64,000 bases of DNA. Origin: Phyllobacterium bourgognense. GTDB taxonomy: Bacteria > Pseudomonadota > Alphaproteobacteria > Rhizobiales > Rhizobiaceae. Positions 47,594-56,235 of the stretch are shown piece after piece. The notes beneath the pieces were generated by a model. That model was not told the origin of the DNA and made no database searches. It was given only the letters and a program-made list of their open reading frames with translations. A program made the position numbers and the translations under genes. The first letter of the stretch is position 1, and every line of letters begins with the position of its first letter. The stretch covers positions 124,001-188,000 of the forward strand of contig NZ_QPJM01000004.1 in the NCBI RefSeq assembly GCF_003337575.1, read 5' to 3'.

Positions 47594-47918
47594 GTGTCCG
47601 CCATTGTTTAAGAATGCGTTGAGGGGTCAAGTTAACACGTGCTGCTTCCTGCATCTTCCAGCATGAATGCGGCTACTCATGTTCAAAAGCAGAAATACTG
47701 AATAGTATCAAACGTTTAATCGATTTAAAGAATTTAAATTTTTTTAAATCGTTTTAGATAAGGGAAATTTTGGTCATCCTTCCGTAAGCGTAAAAGCAAG
47801 TGAATCCGGCAGGGATGACACGACTCGCGATCTGTGCCACATTTTGTACCTAATTTGTCCGGCACAAGCACAGTTGTTTTGATGACATGAAAGGCAGGGC
47901 ATGAGGGAAGTACCCGCA
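47594..47918. promoter_or_regulatory. pckA-chvI divergent intergenic region with phased TTAA repeats
   Basis: A 325-bp gene-free region. Four TTAA tetramers start at 47716, 47725, 47734 and 47744, about one per helical turn. An inverted repeat CGATTTAAA (47721-47729) / TTTAAATCG (47743-47751) overlaps them. This very AT-rich tract may be a protein-binding site for control of pckA, chvI or both. Confidence 0.5.
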
Positions 47919-48620
47919 ATGCAGACTATCGCGCTCGTCGACGACGATCGCAATATTCTGACATCCGTATCGATCGCGCTTGAATCGGAGGGCTATCGTG
48001 TCGAAACCTATACCGACGGTGCCTCTGCACTCGATGGTTTGATGGCCCGTCCGCCGAATCTCGCCATTTTCGACATCAAGATGCCGCGCATGGATGGGAT
48101 GGAACTTCTGCGTCGTCTGCGTCAAAAGTCCGATTTGCCCGTCATTTTCCTAACCTCCAAAGACGATGAGATCGACGAACTGTTCGGCCTCAAGATGGGT
48201 GCCGACGATTTCATCACCAAGCCGTTTTCGCAGCGCCTCCTCGTCGAGCGGGTAAAAGCGGTCCTGCGCCGTGTCGCGGCGAGGGAAAGCGCCGCAAAGC
48301 CCGGCAGTCCCCAGACGAAATCACTTGAGCGCGGCCAACTTGTCATGGACCAGGAGCGTCACATCTGCACGTGGATGGGTGAACCGGTGACGTTGACCGT
48401 GACCGAATTTCTGATCTTGCACTCGCTGGCCCAGCGCCCGGGTGTTGTCAAAAGCCGTGATGCGCTGATGGATGCAGCCTATGATGAGCAGGTTTATGTA
48501 GACGATCGCACCATCGACAGTCACATCAAGCGCCTGCGCAAGAAGTTCAAGGTCGTCGACGATGATTTCGACATGATCGAAACCCTGTACGGCGTTGGCT
48601 ATCGCTTCCGCGAAACCTGA
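47919..48620 (+). CDS. chvI: Two-component response regulator ChvI (OmpR family)
   Basis: A 233-residue regulator. The receiver domain has the acidic pocket DDD (8-10), phospho-acceptor Asp52 in [13 protein letters not shown] and the conserved Lys in FITKPF. The C-terminal winged-helix domain ends in [20 protein letters not shown]. In Agrobacterium, Sinorhizobium and Brucella (BvrR) it controls envelope, acid response and host interaction. The ATG at 47919 ([12 protein letters not shown]) has GAGGGAAG upstream; an in-frame ATG six codons earlier is less likely. The cognate kinase chvG follows. Confidence 0.96.
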   Translation: MQTIALVDDDRNILTSVSIALESEGYRVETYTDGASALDGLMARPPNLAIFDIKMPRMDGMELLRRLRQKSDLPVIFLTSKDDEIDELFGLKMGADDFITKPFSQRLLVERVKAVLRRVAARESAAKPGSPQTKSLERGQLVMDQERHICTWMGEPVTLTVTEFLILHSLAQRPGVVKSRDALMDAAYDEQVYVDDRTIDSHIKRLRKKFKVVDDDFDMIETLYGVGYRFRET

Positions 48621-48745
48621 TCGTCAGACTGGTTCCTCTCAAGGGGACTTCAGTGCGAAAACGTACCTGCGCTTTCAAAGCTACGTGATCCGCTGTAAAA
48701 CAAGGTTGTCTCGCCGCTGCATGAATGCGATGAGCCAACCGGATC

Positions 48746-50551
48746 ATGATGTCTGAGGCAAAGATGGTAGCCGAACTGCAAGGCGGCAATATCACGCGCA
48801 AAAGCGCCGTTATGCGCCGAAAGCGTTCGCTGGCTTTGCGCCGTTTTTTCCGTCCGCTGAACCGCGTCTTTGGCAACTATCTGTTCTCGAGCCTGACCCG
48901 GCGCATTCTTTTTCTCAATCTGGCCGGACTGGCCGTGCTTCTGTCCGGCATCATGTACCTCAATCAGTTCCGCGACGGATTGATCGATGCTCGCGTCGAG
49001 AGCCTGATGACGCAGGGCGAGATCATCGCTGGTGCCATAGCGTCATCGGCAACGGTCGATACGAATTCCATTGCCATCGACCCAGAGAAGCTGCTGGAAC
49101 TGCAGGCTGGTCAGAGTATTACGCCGTCGCCCGACGTCCTGGACAATCTCGATTTTCCCATTAATCCGGAGCGCGTGGCGCCGGTTCTACGCAGGCTGAT
49201 CTCGCCAACACGGACACGCGCCCGCATTTATGACCGGGATTCCAATCTGCTGCTGGATTCGCGCCATCTCTATTCGCGCGGCCAGGTTCTGCGGTACGAA
49301 CTCCCGCCGATCGATGGCGAGGAACCGAGCTTTTTCGAACGCCTGACCAATCGCATGACACGGCTTTTGCGCCGTAGCGACCTACCGGTTTATCAGGAAC
49401 AGCCTGGCGGCAATGGTTCGTCTTATCCCGAAATCATGAAGGCGCTGACCGGTTCCCCAGCTACCGTTGTCCGCATGACGGAAAAGGGAGAGCAAATCGT
49501 CTCGGTCGCAGTGCCGATCCAGCGGTTTCGTGCCGTGCTCGGCGTTCTGCTTCTTTCAACCGAAGGCGGTGACATCGACAAGATCGTTCAGGGTGAGCGC
49601 TATGCGATCATCCGGGTCTTTACCGTTGCCGCACTGGTCATGGCTATTTTGTCGCTGTTTCTCGCCTCAACAATTGCCAATCCGCTTCGCCGTCTCGCTG
49701 CCGCTGCCGATCGTGTCCGTCATGGTGTGAAAAACCGCGAGGAGATACCGGATTTTTCCGAGCGGCAGGATGAAATCGGCCATCTTTCGACCTCGATCCG
49801 CGACATGACCAATGCTCTGTACGCCCGCATCGAATCGATTGAGAGCTTTGCCGCCGACGTCAGCCACGAACTAAAAAATCCACTGACGTCGTTGCGAAGC
49901 GCCGTAGAGACGTTGCCACTTGCCAAAAACGAAGAGTCGAAGAAGCGGCTCATGGACGTGATCCAGCATGATGTGCGCCGTCTCGACCGTCTGATCACCG
50001 ATATCTCCGATGCCTCGCGTCTCGACGCTGAACTGGCTCGCGAGGATTCCGAGCACGTCGATCTCAAATATCTGTTGGGCAACCTCGTCACCGCCGCGCG
50101 CGAGGTCCGGCGGAACAAGAAAGACACCCGCATCGAATTGGTCGTGGGCAAGTTGCCGAACAACAGGAAGGGTTTCTTTGTCGCCGGCCATGATCTGCGG
50201 CTCGGTCAGGTCGTCTCCAATCTGATCGAAAATGCGCGGTCGTTCGTTCCCGTTGAGGACGGCGTCATCACAGTGACGCTGGAGCATATGGGCGACCGCA
50301 TCAGAACTACCGTCGAAGACAACGGGCCAGGTATCCGGGTAGAACAGATCGACCGGATTTTCGAACGGTTTTATACGGATCGGCCATCCGGAGAGGCCTT
50401 CGGTCAGAACTCGGGCCTGGGATTATCCATCAGCCGTCAGATAATCGAGGCCCACGGCGGCACTTTGAATGCCGAGAACATCATCGACCCTAAAGACCCC
50501 GACAATTATCTCGGTGCGAAGTTCGTCGCCATTATTCCAGTCGAGGTCTGA
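48746..50551 (+). CDS. chvG: Two-component sensor histidine kinase ChvG
   Basis: A 601-residue inner-membrane kinase for ChvI. Two membrane helices (about 55-75, then about 285-305) flank a periplasmic sensor region. HAMP follows, then the H-box FAADVSHELKNPLTSL with phospho-acceptor His374, and the ATPase domain with LIENARSFVPVEDGVI, DNGPGIR and SGLGLSISRQIIEAHGG. A basic N-terminal cytosolic stretch is typical. Its stop overlaps the hprK start by one base, tying envelope signalling to the PTS genes. Two adjacent ATGs are possible starts. Confidence 0.95.
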   Translation: MMSEAKMVAELQGGNITRKSAVMRRKRSLALRRFFRPLNRVFGNYLFSSLTRRILFLNLAGLAVLLSGIMYLNQFRDGLIDARVESLMTQGEIIAGAIASSATVDTNSIAIDPEKLLELQAGQSITPSPDVLDNLDFPINPERVAPVLRRLISPTRTRARIYDRDSNLLLDSRHLYSRGQVLRYELPPIDGEEPSFFERLTNRMTRLLRRSDLPVYQEQPGGNGSSYPEIMKALTGSPATVVRMTEKGEQIVSVAVPIQRFRAVLGVLLLSTEGGDIDKIVQGERYAIIRVFTVAALVMAILSLFLASTIANPLRRLAAAADRVRHGVKNREEIPDFSERQDEIGHLSTSIRDMTNALYARIESIESFAADVSHELKNPLTSLRSAVETLPLAKNEESKKRLMDVIQHDVRRLDRLITDISDASRLDAELAREDSEHVDLKYLLGNLVTAAREVRRNKKDTRIELVVGKLPNNRKGFFVAGHDLRLGQVVSNLIENARSFVPVEDGVITVTLEHMGDRIRTTVEDNGPGIRVEQIDRIFERFYTDRPSGEAFGQNSGLGLSISRQIIEAHGGTLNAENIIDPKDPDNYLGAKFVAIIPVEV

Positions 50552-51009
50552 TGATTGTCGAGCCGGGTGGGCATGTGCACGCGACTGCTGTCCTCGTCGG
50601 AGATCGCGGCATCTTGATTTCGGGACCTTCCGGATCGGGTAAATCATCGATCGCCAGTGAACTGGTGCGGCGAGCGGCTGACAGAGGCGCATTTGCCGCC
50701 CTGATCTGCGACGATCAGTGTCTTTTGCAAGCCATATCCGGCCGCTTGATCTGCACTGCCCCTGCCTCCCTGCAGGGAGGCGTGGAGGTGCGCGGCTCGG
50801 GCTTGCATACGGTTGATTTTGAGACTTGCGGCGTGATCCATCTTGCCGTTGAACTGTCCAAGCCCGAGCAAGCCATTCGATTTGCTGGTGACGCTAGAAT
50901 AGTGCTCGAAGGCGTCGCGATGCCACATCTAATTTTACCTGAACGGGAGGTGGAAGCAGCCTGCCGGGCCGTGGAGGCGAGGCTATTCCGGGCGTTCTGG
51001 AAAAAATAG
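50551..51009 (+). CDS. hprK: HPr kinase/phosphorylase, short form
   Basis: A 152-residue catalytic core of HPrK. The P-loop GPSGSGKS is at residues 25-32. It lacks the N-terminal domain of the roughly 310-residue Gram-positive enzyme, as is usual in alphaproteobacteria. The family phosphorylates HPr on the regulatory Ser. The HPr gene lies 600 bp downstream and keeps that Ser. Translational overlap with chvG suggests co-expression. A C-terminal HPrK/P signature of the long form was not identified. Confidence 0.9.
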   Translation: MIVEPGGHVHATAVLVGDRGILISGPSGSGKSSIASELVRRAADRGAFAALICDDQCLLQAISGRLICTAPASLQGGVEVRGSGLHTVDFETCGVIHLAVELSKPEQAIRFAGDARIVLEGVAMPHLILPEREVEAACRAVEARLFRAFWKK

Positions 51010-51193
51010 GACAATCGATTCAAATGGTTGCAATGTTGCACTGCGATAAAATGACTGACCCTCTTGCTCAGGCCATTTTTCCGCTTGCCTTCACGATTCG
51101 TCCTGCCAAAATGCGACACCTGCCAAACGGGGCATTCAATGCGCAGTAAAAAGCCCAAACCCAAGGGGCTGGCGCGACAGGAGCAGTTTCAGA

Positions 51194-51595
51194 ATGATCG
51201 GACTCGTGCTTGTGACGCACGGAAGACTGGCTGAAGAATTTCATCATGCCGTGGAGCATGTGGTCGGCCAGCAGGAATATTTGGAAACCGTCTCGATCGG
51301 TGCGGATGATGATATGGAGCAGCGGCGGCGTGACATTGTCGATGCTGTTGCCCGTGCCGACAATGGTTCGGGCGTTATTATCCTGACAGACATGTTTGGT
51401 GGTACGCCTTCCAATCTGGCCATCTCGGTGATGGAATCGGGACGGATCGAAGTCATTGCCGGAGTTAATCTGCCGATGCTGATCAAGCTTTCCAGTGTGC
51501 GGGTTACTAATGACATGGCAGCTGCATTGCGTGAAGGTCAGGATGCAGGACGGAAATATATCAATGTGGCCAGTCAGGTGCTGACAGCCAAATAG
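51194..51595 (+). CDS. PTS EIIA component, mannose family
   Basis: A 133-residue EIIA(Man)-like protein. The phospho-acceptor is His9 in VLVTHGRLAEEF. The strand-loop IILTDMFGGTPSNLAI is the family signature. No EIIB, EIIC or EIID transport gene is present, so the role is likely regulatory, as for rhizobial PTS components. HPr follows after 24 bp. A 184-bp gap separates it from hprK; I see no supported gene there. Confidence 0.93.
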   Translation: MIGLVLVTHGRLAEEFHHAVEHVVGQQEYLETVSIGADDDMEQRRRDIVDAVARADNGSGVIILTDMFGGTPSNLAISVMESGRIEVIAGVNLPMLIKLSSVRVTNDMAAALREGQDAGRKYINVASQVLTAK

Positions 51596-51619
51596 GGCTT
51601 ATGCTCAAAGAGGAAATAG

Positions 51620-51934
51620 ATGCGCCTGACTGCCGAAACAACCGGTACGTTTGACCCGGAAAATGCACTCGTCGAGGAATTCGAGATCGTCAACCGGCGT
51701 GGTCTCCATGCACGTGCATCTGCCAAGTTCGTCCAGCTCGTCGATGGCTACGACGTGCATGTCCGCGTCGAAAAGGATGGAATGACCGTCGGCGGCACTT
51801 CGATCATGGGCTTGATGATGCTTGCCGCATCTCCCGGGTGTTGCATCAAAGTCAGTGCGTCTGGTGTACAGGCGCGCGAATTGATGAAGGCTCTCGGCGC
51901 GCTCATTGCCGACAAGTTCGGCGAAGAAGCCTGA
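51620..51934 (+). CDS. HPr-like phosphocarrier protein
   Basis: A 104-residue HPr with an N-terminal extension of about 15 residues. The phospho-acceptor is His30 in RRGLHARASAKF and the regulatory serine is Ser61 in GGTSIMGLMMLAA. Keeping Ser61 beside an hprK gene implies that serine phosphorylation operates. The phosphodonor, EI or PtsP, is not in this window. A weak hairpin (GGCAA/TTGCC, 51939-51954) follows the stop. Confidence 0.93.
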   Translation: MRLTAETTGTFDPENALVEEFEIVNRRGLHARASAKFVQLVDGYDVHVRVEKDGMTVGGTSIMGLMMLAASPGCCIKVSASGVQARELMKALGALIADKFGEEA

Positions 51935-52089
51935 TTAAGGCAACTCTCCTTGCCGAATCACATGCACGCATAAGGATTTCTTTATATCCCATTGTGCGGC
52001 GGGGTCTAATCTGCTAGTCAACTTCATCTCCGGTCGCCCGATCAAATACGCGCGGCCAAATGAAAACAAAGACGGAGCTGACACGAGAG

Positions 52090-53490
52090 ATGGCCGACAC
52101 ACAGGATTACATCGTCAAGGACCTTGAGCTGGCCGCATGGGGCCGCAAGGAAATGGATATCGCCGAAACAGAAATGCCGGGCTTGATGGCTAGTCGCGAA
52201 GAATTCGGCAAGACGCAGCCGCTCAAGGGTGCGCGCATCACCGGGTCGCTTCACATGACGATCCAGACAGCTGTCTTGATCGAGACGTTGCAGGCGCTCG
52301 GCGCGAAAGTCCGCTGGGCTTCGTGCAATATCTTTTCCACACAGGATCACGCCGCTGCGGCGATTGCTGCAACCGGAACGCCGGTGTTCGCCGTCAAGGG
52401 CGAGTCACTCGAAGAGTACTGGACCTATACGGACAAGATATTTCAGTGGCCGGATGGTCAGCCTTCCAACATGATCCTCGACGACGGCGGCGATGCCACG
52501 ATGTATATTCTCATCGGTGCACGTGCCGAGGCTGGCGAAGATGTGTTGTCGAAGCCGGAGAGCGAAGAAGAGGAAATCCTCTTCGCACAGATCAAAAAGC
52601 GCATGAAAGAAACGCCTGGCTTCTTCACCAGGCAGCGCGATGCCATCAAGGGTGTCACTGAAGAGACCACGACCGGCGTCAATCGCCTGTATCAGTTGCA
52701 GAAGAAGGGCCTGCTGCCTTTCCCTGCGATCAACGTCAACGACAGCGTGACCAAGTCGAAATTCGACAACAAGTATGGCTGCAAGGAATCGCTGGTGGAC
52801 GGTATTCGCCGCGCTACCGACGTCATGATGGCCGGCAAGGTCGCTGTCGTCTGCGGCTACGGCGATGTGGGCAAAGGTTCGGCCCAGTCGCTGCTTGGCG
52901 CCGGCGCCCGCGTCAAGGTGACGGAAGTCGATCCGATCTGTGCATTGCAGGCGGCGATGGATGGATTTGAGGTTGTGACGCTCGAAGACGCGGCCCCGAC
53001 TGCCGATATCATCATCACCACGACCGGCAACAAGGATGTCATCACCATCGAGCACATGCGCGCGATGAAGGACATGGTTATTGTCGGCAATATTGGTCAC
53101 TTCGACAACGAGATTCAGGTCGTTGCCCTGCGCAATCTCCAGTGGAACAACATCAAGCCACAGGTCGACATGATCTCGTTCCCGGATGGCAAGCGCTTGC
53201 TGCTTCTCTCGGAAGGCCGTCTCCTCAACCTCGGCAATGCCACGGGTCATCCAAGCTTCGTCATGTCCGCCTCGTTCACCAATCAGGTTCTGGCTCAGAT
53301 CGAGCTTTATAGCCGTGGCGAACAGTACAAGAATGAAGTCTATGTCCTGCCGAAGCACCTCGACGAAAAGGTTGCCCGGTTGCATCTCGACAAGCTTGGC
53401 GCGAAATTGTCGGTGCTTTCGGAAGAACAGGCTGCCTATATTGGTGTGACGCCGAAGGGCCCTTTCAAATCAGACCACTACAGATATTGA
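52090..53490 (+). CDS. ahcY: Adenosylhomocysteinase (S-adenosylhomocysteine hydrolase)
   Basis: A 466-residue NAD-dependent enzyme that splits SAH to homocysteine and adenosine, recycling the product of methyltransferases. The catalytic segments [20 protein letters not shown] and [11 protein letters not shown]-equivalent ([13 protein letters not shown]) and the NAD-binding [16 protein letters not shown] are present. The C terminus [10 protein letters not shown] is invariant. The insertion of about 40 residues found in bacterial forms is included. Start 52090 ([11 protein letters not shown]) fits relatives; an in-frame ATG lies 10 codons upstream. A terminator follows. Confidence 0.97.
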   Translation: MADTQDYIVKDLELAAWGRKEMDIAETEMPGLMASREEFGKTQPLKGARITGSLHMTIQTAVLIETLQALGAKVRWASCNIFSTQDHAAAAIAATGTPVFAVKGESLEEYWTYTDKIFQWPDGQPSNMILDDGGDATMYILIGARAEAGEDVLSKPESEEEEILFAQIKKRMKETPGFFTRQRDAIKGVTEETTTGVNRLYQLQKKGLLPFPAINVNDSVTKSKFDNKYGCKESLVDGIRRATDVMMAGKVAVVCGYGDVGKGSAQSLLGAGARVKVTEVDPICALQAAMDGFEVVTLEDAAPTADIIITTTGNKDVITIEHMRAMKDMVIVGNIGHFDNEIQVVALRNLQWNNIKPQVDMISFPDGKRLLLLSEGRLLNLGNATGHPSFVMSASFTNQVLAQIELYSRGEQYKNEVYVLPKHLDEKVARLHLDKLGAKLSVLSEEQAAYIGVTPKGPFKSDHYRY

Positions 53491-53520
53491 TCTGACTAGT
53501 ATATACCCACAAGATATAGA

Positions 53521-53557
53521 AACCGGAGGATTGACAAATCCTTCGGTTTTCTTTTTT
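53521..53557 (+). terminator. Terminator after ahcY
   Basis: AACCG-AGGATT (53521-53532) pairs with AATCCT-CGGTT (53537-53548) with one internal mismatch, followed by a T-rich tract. Confidence 0.85.
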
Positions 53558-53696
53558 GTGCCTAGTTCTTCCCGTCGATTCGCTCAAGGTTTATTGTAGT
53601 GATTCGGGATGACGGCGTTCCAGGTGGGCCGCTTGCTTAAAAAGCGGGCGGAAGGGAACAGCCGGCATTCGTCAGGATGGGGCAGCGACGGTTGAT

Positions 53697-56228
53697 ATGA
53701 AAATTGGGACAGGTGATGTTCGCAGTAAAAATGCAGCACACGCACCGGTGCTGAACAGACTGCGGAGGATCTTGGCTAAAGGCACAAGTTCGGCCCTGCC
53801 GGTCCTGTTGATGTCTTCCCCATCGGCCCGAGCGCAGGACGCGCTAGGCAAAATCACGACGCCCTTTGGCGTTGAGGTCGGCACGTTCGAAGTCGTGCAG
53901 TTCGCTATTTTCCTCGGCGCCATGGGTGCAGCGCTGCTTTCCGCTGGCTGGCTTATTCGCGAGCGCGGTCGTATTGCTCAGGAGAATCGCCAGCTGCGTG
54001 ACAAGGTTGCGGATCTCAACGTGACGGTCCAGCGCAATGAGGCCCTGCTTAACCTCAAGGATCAGCGTGTGGTCGTGTGGGAAGGCGCTTCGAGCACACC
54101 CAATCTCATCGGCACTCTTCCTCCGGAGATCGGCGTGCCAGAAGGCCGCGCGCTGTTTTTGGCCTTCGGACGATGGCTGCGTGTCGATTCCGTTACGTTG
54201 CTTGATCGTTCCATCTCTGCTTTGCGCGAGAAAGCGCGGCCATTCGACATTGCCGTCGAAACGTCGAAAGGCGCTCCACTGGAAGTCCAGGGTCGCACCT
54301 CCGGCGGTTATGCAATAGTGCGTTTCATCAATCTTGGTGAGACCCGGATCGCGCACGCGCTCCTCAAGTCTGAAAACTATCAGCTTAACGAGGCCGTCAC
54401 CACACTGCGCGGCTTGCTGGAATCGATCGATATGCCGTCTTGGAGCCGTGATGGTGATGGCCGGCTCAACTGGGTGAATATGGCCTATGCAAAGGCTGTC
54501 GATGTTCGCGACCCGCAGATTGCGGTTCGCGACGGTCGCGAATTGTTCGGCGCACAGGCGCGAGAAAAGATCGAACGCGACAAGGTGACAAGCCGGCGCT
54601 TCCAGGATCAGCTTTCGACAGTGGTTGGTGGCGATCGTCATGTCTTCCGGGTCACCGATGTCGCCAGTAGCGCGGGTTCAGCCGGCCTCGCGACCGACGT
54701 CAGCGAAGTCGAACTTATCCGTGAAGAGTTCAAGCGAACAGTTCTCAACCATTCGGACACACTCGACCAGCTGAATACTGCTGTCGCGATGTTCGACGCC
54801 AATCGCAAGCTGCAGTTCCACAACCAAGCGTTTGCCAAGCTGTGGGGACTGGACGCGGCGTTCCTTGAGAGTAGCCCTGACAATGCGATGCTGCTCGATC
54901 GCTTTCGTAGTGATGGAATCCTGCCAGAGCAGCAAGATTGGCGCCGATGGAAGGAAACGGTCTTGTCGGCCTATCATTCGGTCGAGTCGCAGGAGCATAT
55001 CTGGTATCTGACTGACGGCCGCACGCTGCGTGTCATCGTCAATCCGCAGCCAAAGGGCGGAGTGACGTGGGTCTTCGAAAACCTTACTGAGAAGCTCGAG
55101 CTGCAAAGCCGTTACAACACATTGATAAAGGTGCAAGGTCAGACGCTGGACCATCTGGCGGAAGGCGTCGCCGTTTTCGGCTCAGACGGAAAGATTCGTC
55201 TATCGAATCCTGCTTTCGCTTCCCTCTGGTCGCTGAAGCGCGAGCAAATCTCTGAAGGTATGCACATTTCGGCCATTCGCCGGTTGTGTGAACCGGTCTC
55301 GGATGCTGCGCATTGGGAAACCTTTGTCACCACCGTGACTGGTTTTGACGACGAGCGCCTGTCCCTCTCGGGACATCTCGAACTCAGCTCCGGCAAAATT
55401 CTCTACTATGCGACGGCGCCGCTGCCAAACGGCCAGACAATGCTGACCTTCGTTGATGTGACCGACTCGGTGCAAGTGGAGCGGGCGCTGAAGGAAAAGA
55501 ACGAGGCGCTGGAGCGGACGGATGAGCTGAAAAATGATTTCGTTCAGCATGTGTCCTATGAGCTGCGATCGCCTTTGACCAACATCATCGGCTTCACCGA
55601 ACTTCTGCAGACGCCGATGACGGGACCGCTCAATGACCGTCAACGCGATTATCTCGATCACATCGGCACGTCCTCTTCGGTGCTGCTGACGATCGTCAAC
55701 GACATTCTCGATCTCGCCACCGTCGATGCCGGTATCATGGAACTCGATATCAGCGATGTGTCGGTCACCGATGCTATCGCCACTGCATCCGAGAAAGTGG
55801 CGGAACGATTCAGGGAGCATAATATCCTGCTCGACATCCGCATCGCACCAGGAACGGGTTCGTTTCGTGCCGATGCCAGCCGGGTCAAGCAGGTTCTATC
55901 CAATCTTCTCAGCAATGCCGCCAATTATGCGCCTGAAGGCAGCACTGTGACGCTCGCATGCTGGCGCGACCAGGCCGAAATGGTGTTCAGCGTCAAGGAC
56001 AATGGGCCAGGCATGCCGGACTATGTCCTCGACAGTATCTTCAAGCGCTTCCAGCCCTATCCCAATGGCGGCCGCAAGCGTGGAGCCGGCCTCGGACTTT
56101 CCATAGTCAAGGGTTTCGTCGAATTGCATGGTGGTACGGTCGATATCGATAGCGGTGCCGGCAAAGGCACGCTGGTGACCTGCCGGTTCCCGGTGGAGGC
56201 GCGCACATTCAGTATCGCTGCCGAATAA
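53697..56228 (+). CDS. divL: DivL-type PAS sensor pseudokinase (Tyr in place of phospho-acceptor His)
   Basis: An 843-residue membrane-anchored protein. One helix is near residues 65-85 (VVQFAIFLGAMGAALLSAGW), followed by a coiled segment and about three PAS-like regions up to residue 600. The DHp box reads FVQHVSYELRSPLTNIIGF; Tyr621 replaces the His of ordinary kinases. The ATPase domain keeps N (LLSNAANYAPEG), G1 (DNGPGMP) and G2 (GAGLGLSIVKGFVELHGG). Tyr at this position is the hallmark of DivL, the CckA partner that controls CtrA in Caulobacter and Rhizobiales. The N-terminal start is uncertain. tsaE starts 7 bp downstream. Confidence 0.9.
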   Translation: MKIGTGDVRSKNAAHAPVLNRLRRILAKGTSSALPVLLMSSPSARAQDALGKITTPFGVEVGTFEVVQFAIFLGAMGAALLSAGWLIRERGRIAQENRQLRDKVADLNVTVQRNEALLNLKDQRVVVWEGASSTPNLIGTLPPEIGVPEGRALFLAFGRWLRVDSVTLLDRSISALREKARPFDIAVETSKGAPLEVQGRTSGGYAIVRFINLGETRIAHALLKSENYQLNEAVTTLRGLLESIDMPSWSRDGDGRLNWVNMAYAKAVDVRDPQIAVRDGRELFGAQAREKIERDKVTSRRFQDQLSTVVGGDRHVFRVTDVASSAGSAGLATDVSEVELIREEFKRTVLNHSDTLDQLNTAVAMFDANRKLQFHNQAFAKLWGLDAAFLESSPDNAMLLDRFRSDGILPEQQDWRRWKETVLSAYHSVESQEHIWYLTDGRTLRVIVNPQPKGGVTWVFENLTEKLELQSRYNTLIKVQGQTLDHLAEGVAVFGSDGKIRLSNPAFASLWSLKREQISEGMHISAIRRLCEPVSDAAHWETFVTTVTGFDDERLSLSGHLELSSGKILYYATAPLPNGQTMLTFVDVTDSVQVERALKEKNEALERTDELKNDFVQHVSYELRSPLTNIIGFTELLQTPMTGPLNDRQRDYLDHIGTSSSVLLTIVNDILDLATVDAGIMELDISDVSVTDAIATASEKVAERFREHNILLDIRIAPGTGSFRADASRVKQVLSNLLSNAANYAPEGSTVTLACWRDQAEMVFSVKDNGPGMPDYVLDSIFKRFQPYPNGGRKRGAGLGLSIVKGFVELHGGTVDIDSGAGKGTLVTCRFPVEARTFSIAAE

Positions 56229-56235
56229 ACTCTCC

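Noticed and set aside
51024-51149. 41-codon plus-strand frame between hprK and the EIIA gene
   Set aside because: No ribosome binding site precedes its ATG and the predicted peptide resembles nothing recognised; probably leader sequence.
51935-52089. Possible SAH riboswitch ahead of ahcY
   Set aside because: The leader has only a weak GGCAA/TTGCC hairpin; the conserved SAH-riboswitch core sequence was not seen.
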